26,127 nucleotides of DNA from Solibacillus silvestris_B (GTDB taxonomy: Bacteria; Bacillota; Bacilli; Bacillales_A; Planococcaceae), in the NCBI RefSeq assembly GCF_051967575.1, contig NZ_JBQCJW010000041.1, positions 1 through 26,127 of the forward strand. Reading direction: 5' to 3'. How positions within the stretch are numbered: position 1 is the first letter of the stretch; each line of letters opens with the position of its first letter. Made by a program: the position numbers and the translations under genes. Below the pieces are notes generated by a model. The model was not told the DNA's origin and did no database searches. It saw only the letters and a program-made list of their open reading frames with translations. Below, piece after piece: positions 8,311 to 15,263 of the stretch.

Positions 8311-9171
8311 ATGAATAAAAATTTAACAATCGAAAAAATCGATAACATACATGACTTTAAATTAGACTATGAGCTCAAGCAAAAATTAATCGACCTAGAA
8401 TGGCGTATTCAAACTAAGAAGTTTTATGAACTATTTGCCGAAACTTCGGAGGATACTGTAAAAGGCATTGGCATTAGCTGGACAAGCCCTTTTCATCCAT
8501 ATGCAAAATATATAGATGTCATAGCAAATAACTCATCCTATGAACTGATGAACCACTTGCTTACCGACACTTCTGCACATGATCGAATCATTCTTTCCTG
8601 CTGGGACCAGGATTTAGAAAAAATACAGCTGATGAAACATTTTCATTTCAGGCTGTTCCGCAAAACATACATGGAAGCTTACGAAATAAGCCCTTTATTA
8701 AAACAGTTAGAACAGGAGCAAGCGGCACAAACACTCATCCCATTATTCGAAATATTAAATGACCCTATTCTAGAACAGGACTTATTTCAACTACTAAAAT
8801 ACAACTATGAGCAAACCCATTTAGATAACCCTGCAAAGGAAGTTCCTTGGCAAACTTGGAAGGAAATTTTATTGGAGGATACACCAGACTTTAATTTAAG
8901 CTTTGCAGTAATTGAAGAAAATAACGTAATGGCCTACATTTTTCTTCATCCCGTATCACAGGACCATTACGAAATCGGCTGGGTTGGCGAGCATAATCCC
9001 ACAAACCTTCTGCCCATTTTGAAGCAACAGCTTATTCAATTACAACGGCAAGGTGTCAAAACAGTCGAATTTGAAATCGACACAACTAACTACATCGCAT
9101 GGCAATTCGCAGAGTTACTACAATTAGAAAATAAAAAAAGCTGGAATTCTTATTATGTAGAGACAAAATGA
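8311..9171 (+). CDS. GNAT-like acetyltransferase, possibly two-domain
   Basis: A 286-residue cytoplasmic protein. Residues about 185-286 look like a GNAT fold: FAVIEENNVMAYIFLHPV (strands 2-4), a helix with LLPILKQQLIQLQRQG, then VEFEIDTTNYIAWQFAELLQL, the usual strand 5 and N/A helix near the C-terminus. The first 150 residues may be a second, degenerate GNAT half. The acetyl-CoA loop (Q/R-x-x-G-x-G/A) is not obvious: EIGWVGEHNP occupies that place. Activity is therefore uncertain and the substrate unknown. GGAG lies 7 nt before the ATG. Codon use looks more C-ending than in its neighbours, which may indicate separate acquisition; this impression was not computed. Confidence 0.65.
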   Translation: MNKNLTIEKIDNIHDFKLDYELKQKLIDLEWRIQTKKFYELFAETSEDTVKGIGISWTSPFHPYAKYIDVIANNSSYELMNHLLTDTSAHDRIILSCWDQDLEKIQLMKHFHFRLFRKTYMEAYEISPLLKQLEQEQAAQTLIPLFEILNDPILEQDLFQLLKYNYEQTHLDNPAKEVPWQTWKEILLEDTPDFNLSFAVIEENNVMAYIFLHPVSQDHYEIGWVGEHNPTNLLPILKQQLIQLQRQGVKTVEFEIDTTNYIAWQFAELLQLENKKSWNSYYVETK

Positions 9172-9317
9172 GTATGTGCATACATATGCAAGATTAATGA
9201 ATGACCGGAATGCATAAATATTAAATTTCCAGGATTAAAAATAAGTGCCGCTGACTTTAAAGCAGTCGGTTGGAGGTATACTTCACTGTGGCTTTTCTTA
9301 GAAAGGGTGATCAAAAA

Positions 9318-9839
9318 ATGATTGAATTAAGAAAGATAACCGGGGATAACATAGATGAAGTAATAGCGCTTGAGGTAGAAGAAAAGCAGAATGACTTCAT
9401 AGAAACTACTAATCTCAGAAGTTTTGCAGATGCGCATATGTTGAACACAGACGGTATACCTGCTACCCCGTTAGCCATTTATGCTGATGATACGATGATT
9501 GGATTTTTGATGTATATTTACGATACGATGGATCATGAATCATTTGAAAATGAAGCTTTTTATGGCAAAAAGGGTTATTTTATTTGGCATATGATGATTG
9601 ATAAAAATTACCAGGGGAAAGGCTATGGCAAACTTGCTTTTGAAAAAATGTTGATGGATATTGAAACTTTGCCATACGGGAAAGCAGATTATGTGGCCCT
9701 CTTTTATCATACAAGTAATGTCAAAGCTAAAACATTATATGCTTCATTTGATTTCATAGATACGGGAATCATTCAGGATAATTCGATGTTGGCTATTAAA
9801 AATCTGCATGGAGAAATAACAGAATCTTTAGTAGAGTAG
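9318..9839 (+). CDS. GNAT family N-acetyltransferase, spermidine/diamine acetyltransferase-like
   Basis: A 173-residue classic GNAT protein. MIELRKITGDNIDEVIAL forms strand 1 and helix 1, IGFLMYIYD strand 4, and YFIWHMMIDKNYQGKGYGKLAFEKML carries motif A with the QGKGYG acetyl-CoA loop at about residues 107-112. FYHTSNVKAKTLYASFDFIDTG is motif B with the conserved Asn and Tyr. The length and the MIELRKIT...FIWHMMID pattern resemble the BltD/PaiA group, which acetylates polyamines in Bacillus, though other amines are possible. The ATG at 9318 has AAAGGGTGA 7-9 nt upstream, and the protein begins exactly at the family's first strand, so the upstream start at 9270 is rejected. Repeat copy 5 follows. 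Confidence 0.85.
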   Translation: MIELRKITGDNIDEVIALEVEEKQNDFIETTNLRSFADAHMLNTDGIPATPLAIYADDTMIGFLMYIYDTMDHESFENEAFYGKKGYFIWHMMIDKNYQGKGYGKLAFEKMLMDIETLPYGKADYVALFYHTSNVKAKTLYASFDFIDTGIIQDNSMLAIKNLHGEITESLVE

Positions 9840-9941
9840 GACTTTTCAGGAAGTAACGTAAGACGCCTATCATAAAAATAAATATCCAGATGAAAAAATC
9901 GAATGTGCTAACTCTGTCTTAGCTAAAACATACTATTTATA

Positions 9942-10005
9942 CCGCAACGGGCGCGATTCTGTAGTAAGAATCAGCGCTTGTTTTCATTAAAGGGCCTGAT
10001 TGTGC
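9942..10005 (+). repeat. dispersed intergenic hairpin repeat, copy 5
   Basis: CAACGG is followed by the stem GCGC-GATTCT (9951-9960) with AGAATC-A-GCGC (9967-9977, one bulged A), then TTGTTTTC, then ATTAAAGGGCCTGATTGT. It is preceded by GCTAACTCTGTCTTAGCT, an inverted-repeat block like those before copies 1 and 4. Confidence 0.78.
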
Positions 10006-10109
10006 AAGAAGGGTTTAATAATTAAATGTTGCATTTGAATTTTTTTGAGAAAATTCAGCATAGCGCAAATTAGAGCATTAAAATTAAATAATTTATACGG
10101 AGGAAAGCA

Positions 10110-11384
10110 ATGAAACCAACATTCCACATTACACAGAAGAATACCCTCATAGATACAGCATTGGAAATCCGGATCACCAATCTGCGACCATGTGAGGTTG
10201 TGACTTTAAGAGCCGAAATGTGCGACAATCTTGGTGCGAATTGGGAATCGTTTGCAGAATTTTTGTCTGATAGCGAAGGTGAAATTAACTTAGCAACCGC
10301 ACAACCTGTATCGGGAACTTATTTTACTCCTGATATAACTGGGTTATTTTGGTCAATGGTTCCAATAGCAGATAATAAACCGAAAAGAAGAACCCCCTTA
10401 AAACCATTAGAAACAATGCTCATTTTAATGAGGGAGCAAGAAATCTTGACAGTGACTTCCATCATTCGAAATGTAGTTAAACCTCAAGTGGATAGAATTC
10501 CAGTACGTGAACGAGGACTGGTCGGAACATTTTTTTGCGATTCCAATAGCGGGCCATTGCCTACTGTCATCGTACTAGGGGGATCTGAAGGTGGATTACG
10601 AGAAAGCAATGCAGCGTTACTGGCTTCGTATGGATTTAATACGTTAGCTTTGGCTTATTTTGGTATTGAGGGTTTACCGAAAGAGCTAGTAAATATCCCC
10701 TTGGAGTATATACAAAATGCAATTGATTGGCTAAAAGATCATCCGAAAGTTGACTTTTCAAAACTAGGCGTATTCGGAACTTCTAAGGGCGGTGAGCTGG
10801 CACTACTAAGCGCGTCAATGTTTCCTTCAATTAAGGCAGTGGTAGGTTATGTGCCTAGTGGAGTTGTTTACCCGGGAATTAGTCAATCATCAACTGCTGT
10901 ATCTTCATGGCAATTTAAGGGGAAATCGATACCTTTTGCTTTTGGCAAGATACCAAAAGAGGTTAATTTGGAAATTAATCAGGCAAGGCAAATGGGAGAA
11001 CCCATTTCTTGGCGAAAAACTTATCAGTGGTGGGCTGAAGGTGAGAAACAAGCCGAAATTCCAGTCGAAGGTATCCAAGGTCCTGTTCTTTTGATTTCAG
11101 GAGGGGATGACCAGTTATGGCCAGCTGATTTATTATCTGAAAAAGTGATGGCCCGATTGAAAGAACACGACCATCCCTATCCATACGAACATATTAATTT
11201 TCCTAAAGCAGGACATTCTTTTGCGATTCCTGGATTTCCGACCTCACAATCTGTCTCTTCTCCCTTTGGAAATGGCAAATTGTTACTTGGAGGAACACCT
11301 AAAGATAACTCACAGGCACAATTTGAGGCGTGGGAAAATGTAAAAGTTTTCTTTCATAAATACTTGACCGCTAGCTCGGTTTGA
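10110..11384 (+). CDS. acyl-CoA thioester hydrolase / BAAT-type alpha/beta-hydrolase
   Basis: A 424-residue two-domain protein. Residues about 1-130 form the beta-sandwich N-domain of the acyl-CoA thioesterase/bile-acid-CoA:amino acid N-acyltransferase family (LRPCEVVTLRAEM, GTYFTPDITGLFWSM). The rest is an alpha/beta-hydrolase: GGSEGGLRE is the oxyanion region, GTSKGGE is the nucleophile elbow with Ser225, then comes GGDDQLWPA with Asp333/334, and AGHSF with His369. The triad order and spacing agree with the family. Bacterial members have Ser or Cys as nucleophile, and the true substrate (acyl-CoA thioester or other ester) is usually unknown. GGAGGAAAG lies 4-5 nt before the ATG. Monocistronic, with repeat copy 6 at 11.65 kb. 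Confidence 0.88.
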   Translation: MKPTFHITQKNTLIDTALEIRITNLRPCEVVTLRAEMCDNLGANWESFAEFLSDSEGEINLATAQPVSGTYFTPDITGLFWSMVPIADNKPKRRTPLKPLETMLILMREQEILTVTSIIRNVVKPQVDRIPVRERGLVGTFFCDSNSGPLPTVIVLGGSEGGLRESNAALLASYGFNTLALAYFGIEGLPKELVNIPLEYIQNAIDWLKDHPKVDFSKLGVFGTSKGGELALLSASMFPSIKAVVGYVPSGVVYPGISQSSTAVSSWQFKGKSIPFAFGKIPKEVNLEINQARQMGEPISWRKTYQWWAEGEKQAEIPVEGIQGPVLLISGGDDQLWPADLLSEKVMARLKEHDHPYPYEHINFPKAGHSFAIPGFPTSQSVSSPFGNGKLLLGGTPKDNSQAQFEAWENVKVFFHKYLTASSV

Positions 11385-11799
11385 TTATCGTTATTCTGGA
11401 AAAAGGAAGTGGAGATCTGTGCGAAAGATGCTGATGTATTTCTTAAATCAACTTCTTAGGATGAAGTATATTGAAAATCGCTGATTATGTACAACTAATA
11501 ACAGCAGGTAGCATATAAGGGAATATTAGAGCAATAACTGACAATCTTCCTTCGCATCCTGTAAGTTTGGATTGAGCAGAATTACTTGATAATGTGATAA
11601 ATTTGCTAAAAAATAACAAGGCATAACATCCTGCTTCTTCAAATAATTAGGTGAAAAACGGTCTTCAACAATCGTGCGCTTTCTTTGAATAAGAAGAGCG
11701 CCTTTTCCAGTTTAGAACCTGATTCTCGAATAATAGCAGGTAATATGATGTTTATATAGAATTTAAGATCTATGTCTAAATAAGTTAGGGGGAGTTAAT
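11385..11799. other. intergenic region with repeat copy 6
   Basis: No gene is seen. The only structured element is repeat copy 6. GGGGGAG at 11789-11795 is the ribosome site of the next gene. Confidence 0.5.
11651..11727 (+). repeat. dispersed intergenic hairpin repeat, copy 6
   Basis: GTGAAAAACGGTCTTCAACA is followed by ATCGT, the stem GCGCTTTCTT with AAGAAGAGCGC (11676-11685 with 11691-11701, one bulge), CTTTTCC, and a TTTAGAACCTGATT tail. The GTGAAAAACG lead matches the CTGAAAAACG before copy 1. Confidence 0.78.
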
Positions 11800-12831
11800 G
11801 TGTTAATTAAGCCGGAAAAATTACAGCGGGGAGACCGGATTGCTACAGTAAGTCCTTCATGGGGTGGAGCAGGTGAACCCGCACTTAAATGGCGATATGA
11901 ACAAGGGGCTAAGCGGTTAGAGGAAGTGTTTGGATTAGAGGTTATGCCAATGCCGAACAGTTTGAAAGGCGAAGAATATCTTTATAAAAATCCACAGGCT
12001 CGAGCTGAAGATTTAATGACGGCATTTAAGGATAAAAGTATAAAGGGAATCATTGCAAATATTGGCGGAGAAGATAGTATTCGCCTACTCCCTTATATTG
12101 ATTTTGATGTTATACGTAAAAACCCGAAAATATTTATGGGTTATTCAGATGTAACCATTTCCCATTTATTTTGTCATAAAGCGGGAATCTCTTCATTTTA
12201 TGGTCCGGCAATCTTAACCGATTTTGCTGAAAATGTGGAGATGGATCCTTATACAATCGATATGGTAAATCGGACACTATTCTCAAATGAGATAATTGGT
12301 GAAATTCAACCTGCAAACGAATGGACGAGTGAGCGTTTGGAATGGGTAGAAGAAAATAAAAACCGTCGCAGGAATATGCGGAAAAATTCAGGTTATGAAG
12401 TCCTTCAGGGAACGGGTGTAGCAGAGGGATATTTAATAGGTGGTTGTATTGAAGTGTTGGAGTTTGCAAAAGGAACCGAAATTTGGCCGGAAAAAGAATA
12501 TTGGGAGAATAGCATTCTTTTCTTTGAAACAACTGAAGAATACCCTGAACCTGATTTTATTAAATATTGGTTGCGAAATTATGCAGCACAAGGCATTCTG
12601 CAAAAATCAAATGGTATCATTTTTGGTAAACCACAGGATGAGAAGTATTACGATGATTATAAAGAGGTAATTCAAAAAGTAATGAAGGAATGTGATTTAG
12701 AAGATCTGCCAATACTTTATAACTTGAACTTTGGTCATACGGAACCTAAATTTATTTTGCCATATGGTGCAAAGGCAGAAATCAATTGTGAAAAAGGGAC
12801 GTTCAAAATAAAAGAAAACGGAGTTAAATGA
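11800..12831 (+). CDS. S66 family peptidase (LD-carboxypeptidase / MccF-like)
   Basis: A 343-residue cytoplasmic serine peptidase of family S66. The N-domain begins LIKPEKLQRGDRIATVSPSWGG, typical of the family. The catalytic Ser is in MGYSDVT (Ser116), Glu is in GGCIEVLEF (Glu218), and His is in FGHTEPK (His313), giving the Ser-Glu-His triad in the right order. S66 enzymes either trim the D-Ala from tetrapeptide muropeptides during wall recycling (LdcA) or cleave microcin-C-like peptide nucleotides for self-immunity (MccF). The extended middle segment (about 150-205, with EWTSERLEWVEENKNRRRN) is more like the MccF branch. The start is a GTG at 11800 with GGGGGAG 5 nt upstream; the overlapping ATG at 11798 is out of frame and stops after two codons. 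Confidence 0.9.
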   Translation: MLIKPEKLQRGDRIATVSPSWGGAGEPALKWRYEQGAKRLEEVFGLEVMPMPNSLKGEEYLYKNPQARAEDLMTAFKDKSIKGIIANIGGEDSIRLLPYIDFDVIRKNPKIFMGYSDVTISHLFCHKAGISSFYGPAILTDFAENVEMDPYTIDMVNRTLFSNEIIGEIQPANEWTSERLEWVEENKNRRRNMRKNSGYEVLQGTGVAEGYLIGGCIEVLEFAKGTEIWPEKEYWENSILFFETTEEYPEPDFIKYWLRNYAAQGILQKSNGIIFGKPQDEKYYDDYKEVIQKVMKECDLEDLPILYNLNFGHTEPKFILPYGAKAEINCEKGTFKIKENGVK

Positions 12832-12862
12832 ATTTATAAGAAAAGGGATAAATCGCTAATCT

Positions 12863-12925
12863 ATCTATTCTACAATCGGGTGCAATCCTTAAAAGGGAAT
12901 TGTGCCTTTTTTGATATAAAGCCAT
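12863..12925 (+). repeat. dispersed intergenic hairpin repeat, copy 7
   Basis: TTCTACAATCGGG is followed by the stem GGTGCAATCC with GGAATTGTGCC (one bulge), then TTTTTT, then ATAAAGCC. It lies 31 nt after the stop codon of the S66 peptidase gene and is the last copy in the window. Confidence 0.75.
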
Positions 12926-12942
12926 TTAGCTGAAGAACTGCC

Positions 12943-13008
12943 TTTTATAATCATTATTTAGCTATGTTTGCTGAGTCAGTAATTACTGTTATTGTATTAC
13001 CGGAAGTG
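12943..13008 (-). repeat. orphan copy of the SLH gene 3' end (direct repeat, left)
   Basis: 66 nt matching 15198-15263 at 59 of 66 positions in the same orientation. Read on the minus strand it encodes the last 17 residues and stop of the SLH protein (TSGNTITVITDSANIAK here, TSGDTITVTADSADIAK in the intact gene), plus a few bases beyond the stop. Homology ends abruptly, and an in-frame TAA lies just upstream in coding direction, so this is a fragment and not a gene. Confidence 0.88.
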
Positions 13009-13020
13009 ACTTAATCATAT

Positions 13021-13087
13021 AAAATCGAACAGGTTAATTAAAACTTTAACAAACAATATTTTCATTGAAAATCGAACGGTTAATAAT
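13021..13087. promoter_or_regulatory. pair of direct repeats upstream of the STAS/KAS III pair
   Basis: AAAATCGAACAGGTTAATTA (13021-13040) and AAAATCGAACGGTTAATAAT (13068-13087) are 47 nt apart, about 130 nt upstream of the -35 box. They may be regulator sites, but this is speculative. Confidence 0.3.
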
Positions 13088-13214
13088 TACCAATATTTCA
13101 ACCAATTAAGCAGTTTTGGCCTTTTATTAGTAGGTCTATATTAATGGATTTGAAATATTATTTAATTCTATATAACTATTTTGTATTTTAAATAAAGGAA
13201 ATTCGACATTTCTA

Positions 13215-13244
13215 TTGTTGTTTTTTATGTTATGTTGATATAAT
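13215..13244 (+). promoter_or_regulatory. sigma-A promoter with extended -10
   Basis: TTGTTG (13215-13220), 18-nt spacer, TGA-TATAAT (-10 at 13239-13244). It would give a leader of roughly 70 nt before the ATG at 13324, including a small hairpin TTTATG/CATAAA near 13260-13281. Confidence 0.65.
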
Positions 13245-13323
13245 TCTATTGTCCTGGCGTTTATGCATCTTTATACATAAAAGAATATTTCAAAATTCAA
13301 CAAACACAATAGGAGAATTGAAC

Positions 13324-13665
13324 ATGAAAAAAACAGGTATTCAAGTAAACACAGTAAAAAAAGTAGTAAACATTTCTGTAAATGGGAAAATGACAATGGA
13401 AGATGCTAATGCATTCGTTGCAGACTATAATTCAAAAATGAAAGCCATCACACCATCTGAATTTGATCTAGAAGTTGATTGTACACAAATGCAATTATTG
13501 AATGCTGATATGACAGCGAATTTAACGGAAGTCATGAAAATGTATAAAACAACAGGATTCAAACAAGTGAAATTTACAGTGGAAAATAATTTAACGTTAA
13601 AAATGCAATTAAGTCGTCTTGCAAATGCCGCTGGACTTACAAATGCTACGGTTGAATCAATCTAA
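13324..13665 (+). CDS. small STAS-like domain protein
   Basis: A 113-residue cytoplasmic protein. Its order of elements (GIQVNTVKKVVNISVNGKM, a helix MEDANAFVADYNSKMKAI, strand FDLEVDCTQMQLL, helix MTANLTEVMKMYKTTG, strand KQVKFTVENN, helix LKMQLSRLANAAGL) matches the STAS/anti-sigma-antagonist fold of alternating strands and helices. The conserved phospho-acceptor Ser of SpoIIAA-type antagonists is not obvious: VDCTQMQLLNAD occupies that loop. The family call is fold-level only. AGGAG lies 8 nt before the ATG at 13324; the longer frame from 13249 has no ribosome site and overlaps the promoter leader. The KAS III-like gene starts 47 nt downstream without an intervening terminator, so the two form an operon. 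Confidence 0.65.
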   Translation: MKKTGIQVNTVKKVVNISVNGKMTMEDANAFVADYNSKMKAITPSEFDLEVDCTQMQLLNADMTANLTEVMKMYKTTGFKQVKFTVENNLTLKMQLSRLANAAGLTNATVESI

Positions 13666-13712
13666 TAAATAGAAGCAATAACAATGAGTTCAGTAAGGAG
13701 TTAATTCATAGC

Positions 13713-14690
13713 ATGGCGAGTATTAAAATAAAAAACGTTGCTATTTATCATCCAGAAAATTTAGTAAGGAATGAATTTTACTTAGAGCATTTTAAAGAGC
13801 AAGGAGAAGATATTACCGGCTTCTTAACTTCGATGGGAAGAAATGAACGATATATCATCGACAATAACGAAAATTCCCTGACGATGGGAATTGAAGCAGC
13901 TAAACGTGTATTGGCAAAGGCTCAATTAACTGGGAAAGATATTGATATGATTGTATTTTCTACGCAAGTGCCAGAGCATACGTTACCTACAAATGCGATG
14001 TTTGTGCATCACGAAATCGGTGCATCGAATCATACAATGATGTTTGATAGTAACGCCAATTGCGCGGGCATGACGGTTGCAGTGGAAAACGCCTCACGTT
14101 ATATGATGGCAAACCGACGTATTAACCGCGCTCTAGTTATTGGCTCTGACGCTAACAGCTTAATTTCCAATCCCGAACAGGCATTTACATATGCTAACTT
14201 TTCGGATGCAGCAGCAGCTATAATTCTAGAAAAGACAGCAGAGGCCGAAATAGGTTTTATTGATGCGGTCTATGAAGTAGATTCAGCGAATAGACACAAC
14301 ATAATTTATCCAAAAGAAGGCTTTTCTCAAACAATCGGCAAGAAAGAGCATATCGTTTTCACTCCGTTTGACGGTGCGATGGCTATTCCAGTAGCATGTG
14401 AGATGATTGAGAGCCTTTTGAAAGACAACGGGTTAAAGATTGGGGATGTTGATTCGTTTTGCTTATCGCAATTTGCGTTATCGAATATTTCGAAAATTCA
14501 AGATCACTTTGACATTCCCGAAGAAAAGATTATATATGTAGGCGATAGATATGGCTATACGTCTACTAGCAGTCCTTTCGTTTGCTTAGATGAAGGTATT
14601 GAAACAGGCCGTATTAAACGTGGTGACATTGTATTGTTCTGGACTATTGGAGCTGGTCACGAAATGGTAGCAATGTTATTTAAATATTAA
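13713..14690 (+). CDS. ketoacyl-ACP synthase III-like protein with altered active site
   Basis: A 325-residue thiolase-fold protein of the FabH/KAS III family. The nucleophile Cys117 sits in SNANCAGM, and GAGHEMVAML is the C-terminal glycine loop. FabH condenses acetyl-CoA with malonyl-ACP using Cys-His-Asn. Here the HQAN motif reads SQFA (Ser252 in place of His) and GNTSAAS reads GYTSTSS (Tyr282 in place of Asn). The spacing of 30 residues between the two positions is the same as in E. coli FabH (244 and 274), so the alignment is secure. Decarboxylating condensation is therefore unlikely. An acyltransferase or other acyl-Cys chemistry is more plausible, as in KAS III relatives that make esters or amides. 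AAGGAG lies 12 nt before the ATG. Second gene of the STAS/KAS III operon, within a block flanked by direct repeats. Confidence 0.85.
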   Translation: MASIKIKNVAIYHPENLVRNEFYLEHFKEQGEDITGFLTSMGRNERYIIDNNENSLTMGIEAAKRVLAKAQLTGKDIDMIVFSTQVPEHTLPTNAMFVHHEIGASNHTMMFDSNANCAGMTVAVENASRYMMANRRINRALVIGSDANSLISNPEQAFTYANFSDAAAAIILEKTAEAEIGFIDAVYEVDSANRHNIIYPKEGFSQTIGKKEHIVFTPFDGAMAIPVACEMIESLLKDNGLKIGDVDSFCLSQFALSNISKIQDHFDIPEEKIIYVGDRYGYTSTSSPFVCLDEGIETGRIKRGDIVLFWTIGAGHEMVAMLFKY

Positions 14691-14704
14691 TAACACAAAT
14701 TTAA

Positions 14705-14746
14705 AGGCGACAACCCTAATGCGTTTATAGGTTGCCGCTTTTTCTG
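14705..14746 (+). terminator. intrinsic terminator after the KAS III-like gene
   Basis: GGCGACAACC pairs with GGTTGCCGC (one mismatch) around a 14-nt loop and is followed by TTTTT. Confidence 0.75.
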
Positions 14747-14812
14747 TTTTTAAAAAAAAGATTGATGATTGATGTTAGAGCAATGATATTCAAACATATG
14801 CAAATAAAGAGT

Positions 14813-15004
14813 TCAAATATATTCTATATATCGAATATGTTTGAACTCTTCTGTTGTCGATTTGTAAAAAAACAGTAAAAATATGTTGCTTATAGCACTC
14901 CGGGTTACGCGTGGAATAGTGTTGACGTTAAAGACCTTGATTATATTGTTGTACCCTTCAACAGCTGCATTCGTAAAGCGTAATGACAGATTTCTTCCTG
15001 GCAA
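14813..15004 (-). pseudogene. transposase C-terminal remnant, ISL3-like
   Basis: The minus-strand frame contains RFTNAAVEGYNNIIKVFN, which matches the pattern S/TNxxxEGxNNKIKV near the catalytic Glu at the C-terminal end of ISL3-family transposases. Nothing upstream continues the protein in the same frame, so it is a fragment. A long inverted repeat (about 14812-14828 with 14837-14854) lies at its 3' end and could be a terminator or an element end. The family assignment rests on one short motif. Confidence 0.45.
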
Positions 15005-15170
15005 TTATGCATCGTTTTTATACAGGTATCTATAACCGAGTGCCCAATTGCCTTTCCTTGTACCGGCCATCTTTGTTGAGCTGGTCGTGGCGCTGGCCAA
15101 GGATACGAAAGTGTTGCTTTAAATCCGCTTTCGCAAAGAGGGAGGCTTTTTTGAACATGCTTTCACGTTG

Positions 15171-15200
15171 AAAAATCCAAGAAAAGAATCTCCTGGATTT
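15171..15200 (-). terminator. intrinsic terminator of the second SLH gene
   Basis: On the minus strand AAATCCAGGA pairs with TCTTGGATTT (one G-T pair) and continues into a T run. It lies 9 nt after the SLH stop codon. Confidence 0.75.
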
Positions 15201-15263
15201 TATCATCATTATTTAGCTATGTCTGCTGAGTCGGCAGTTACTGTTATTGTATCTCCGGAAGTG
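15198..15263 (-). repeat. SLH gene 3' end forming the right direct repeat
   Basis: The 3' coding end of the second SLH gene; 59 of 66 positions match 12943-13008. The 2.19-kb segment between the copies holds the STAS/KAS III operon and the transposase remnant. Confidence 0.88.

Noticed and set aside
12134..12532. Minus-strand ORF of 132 residues inside the S66 peptidase gene
   Set aside because: Shadow of a well-supported gene with an intact catalytic triad; it has no independent signal.
4825..12925. True integron cassette array with attC sites
   Set aside because: No tyrosine integrase is in the window, the attC core (RYYYAAC) is not recognisable, and the hairpins end in T runs as terminators do. 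Kept only as an analogy.
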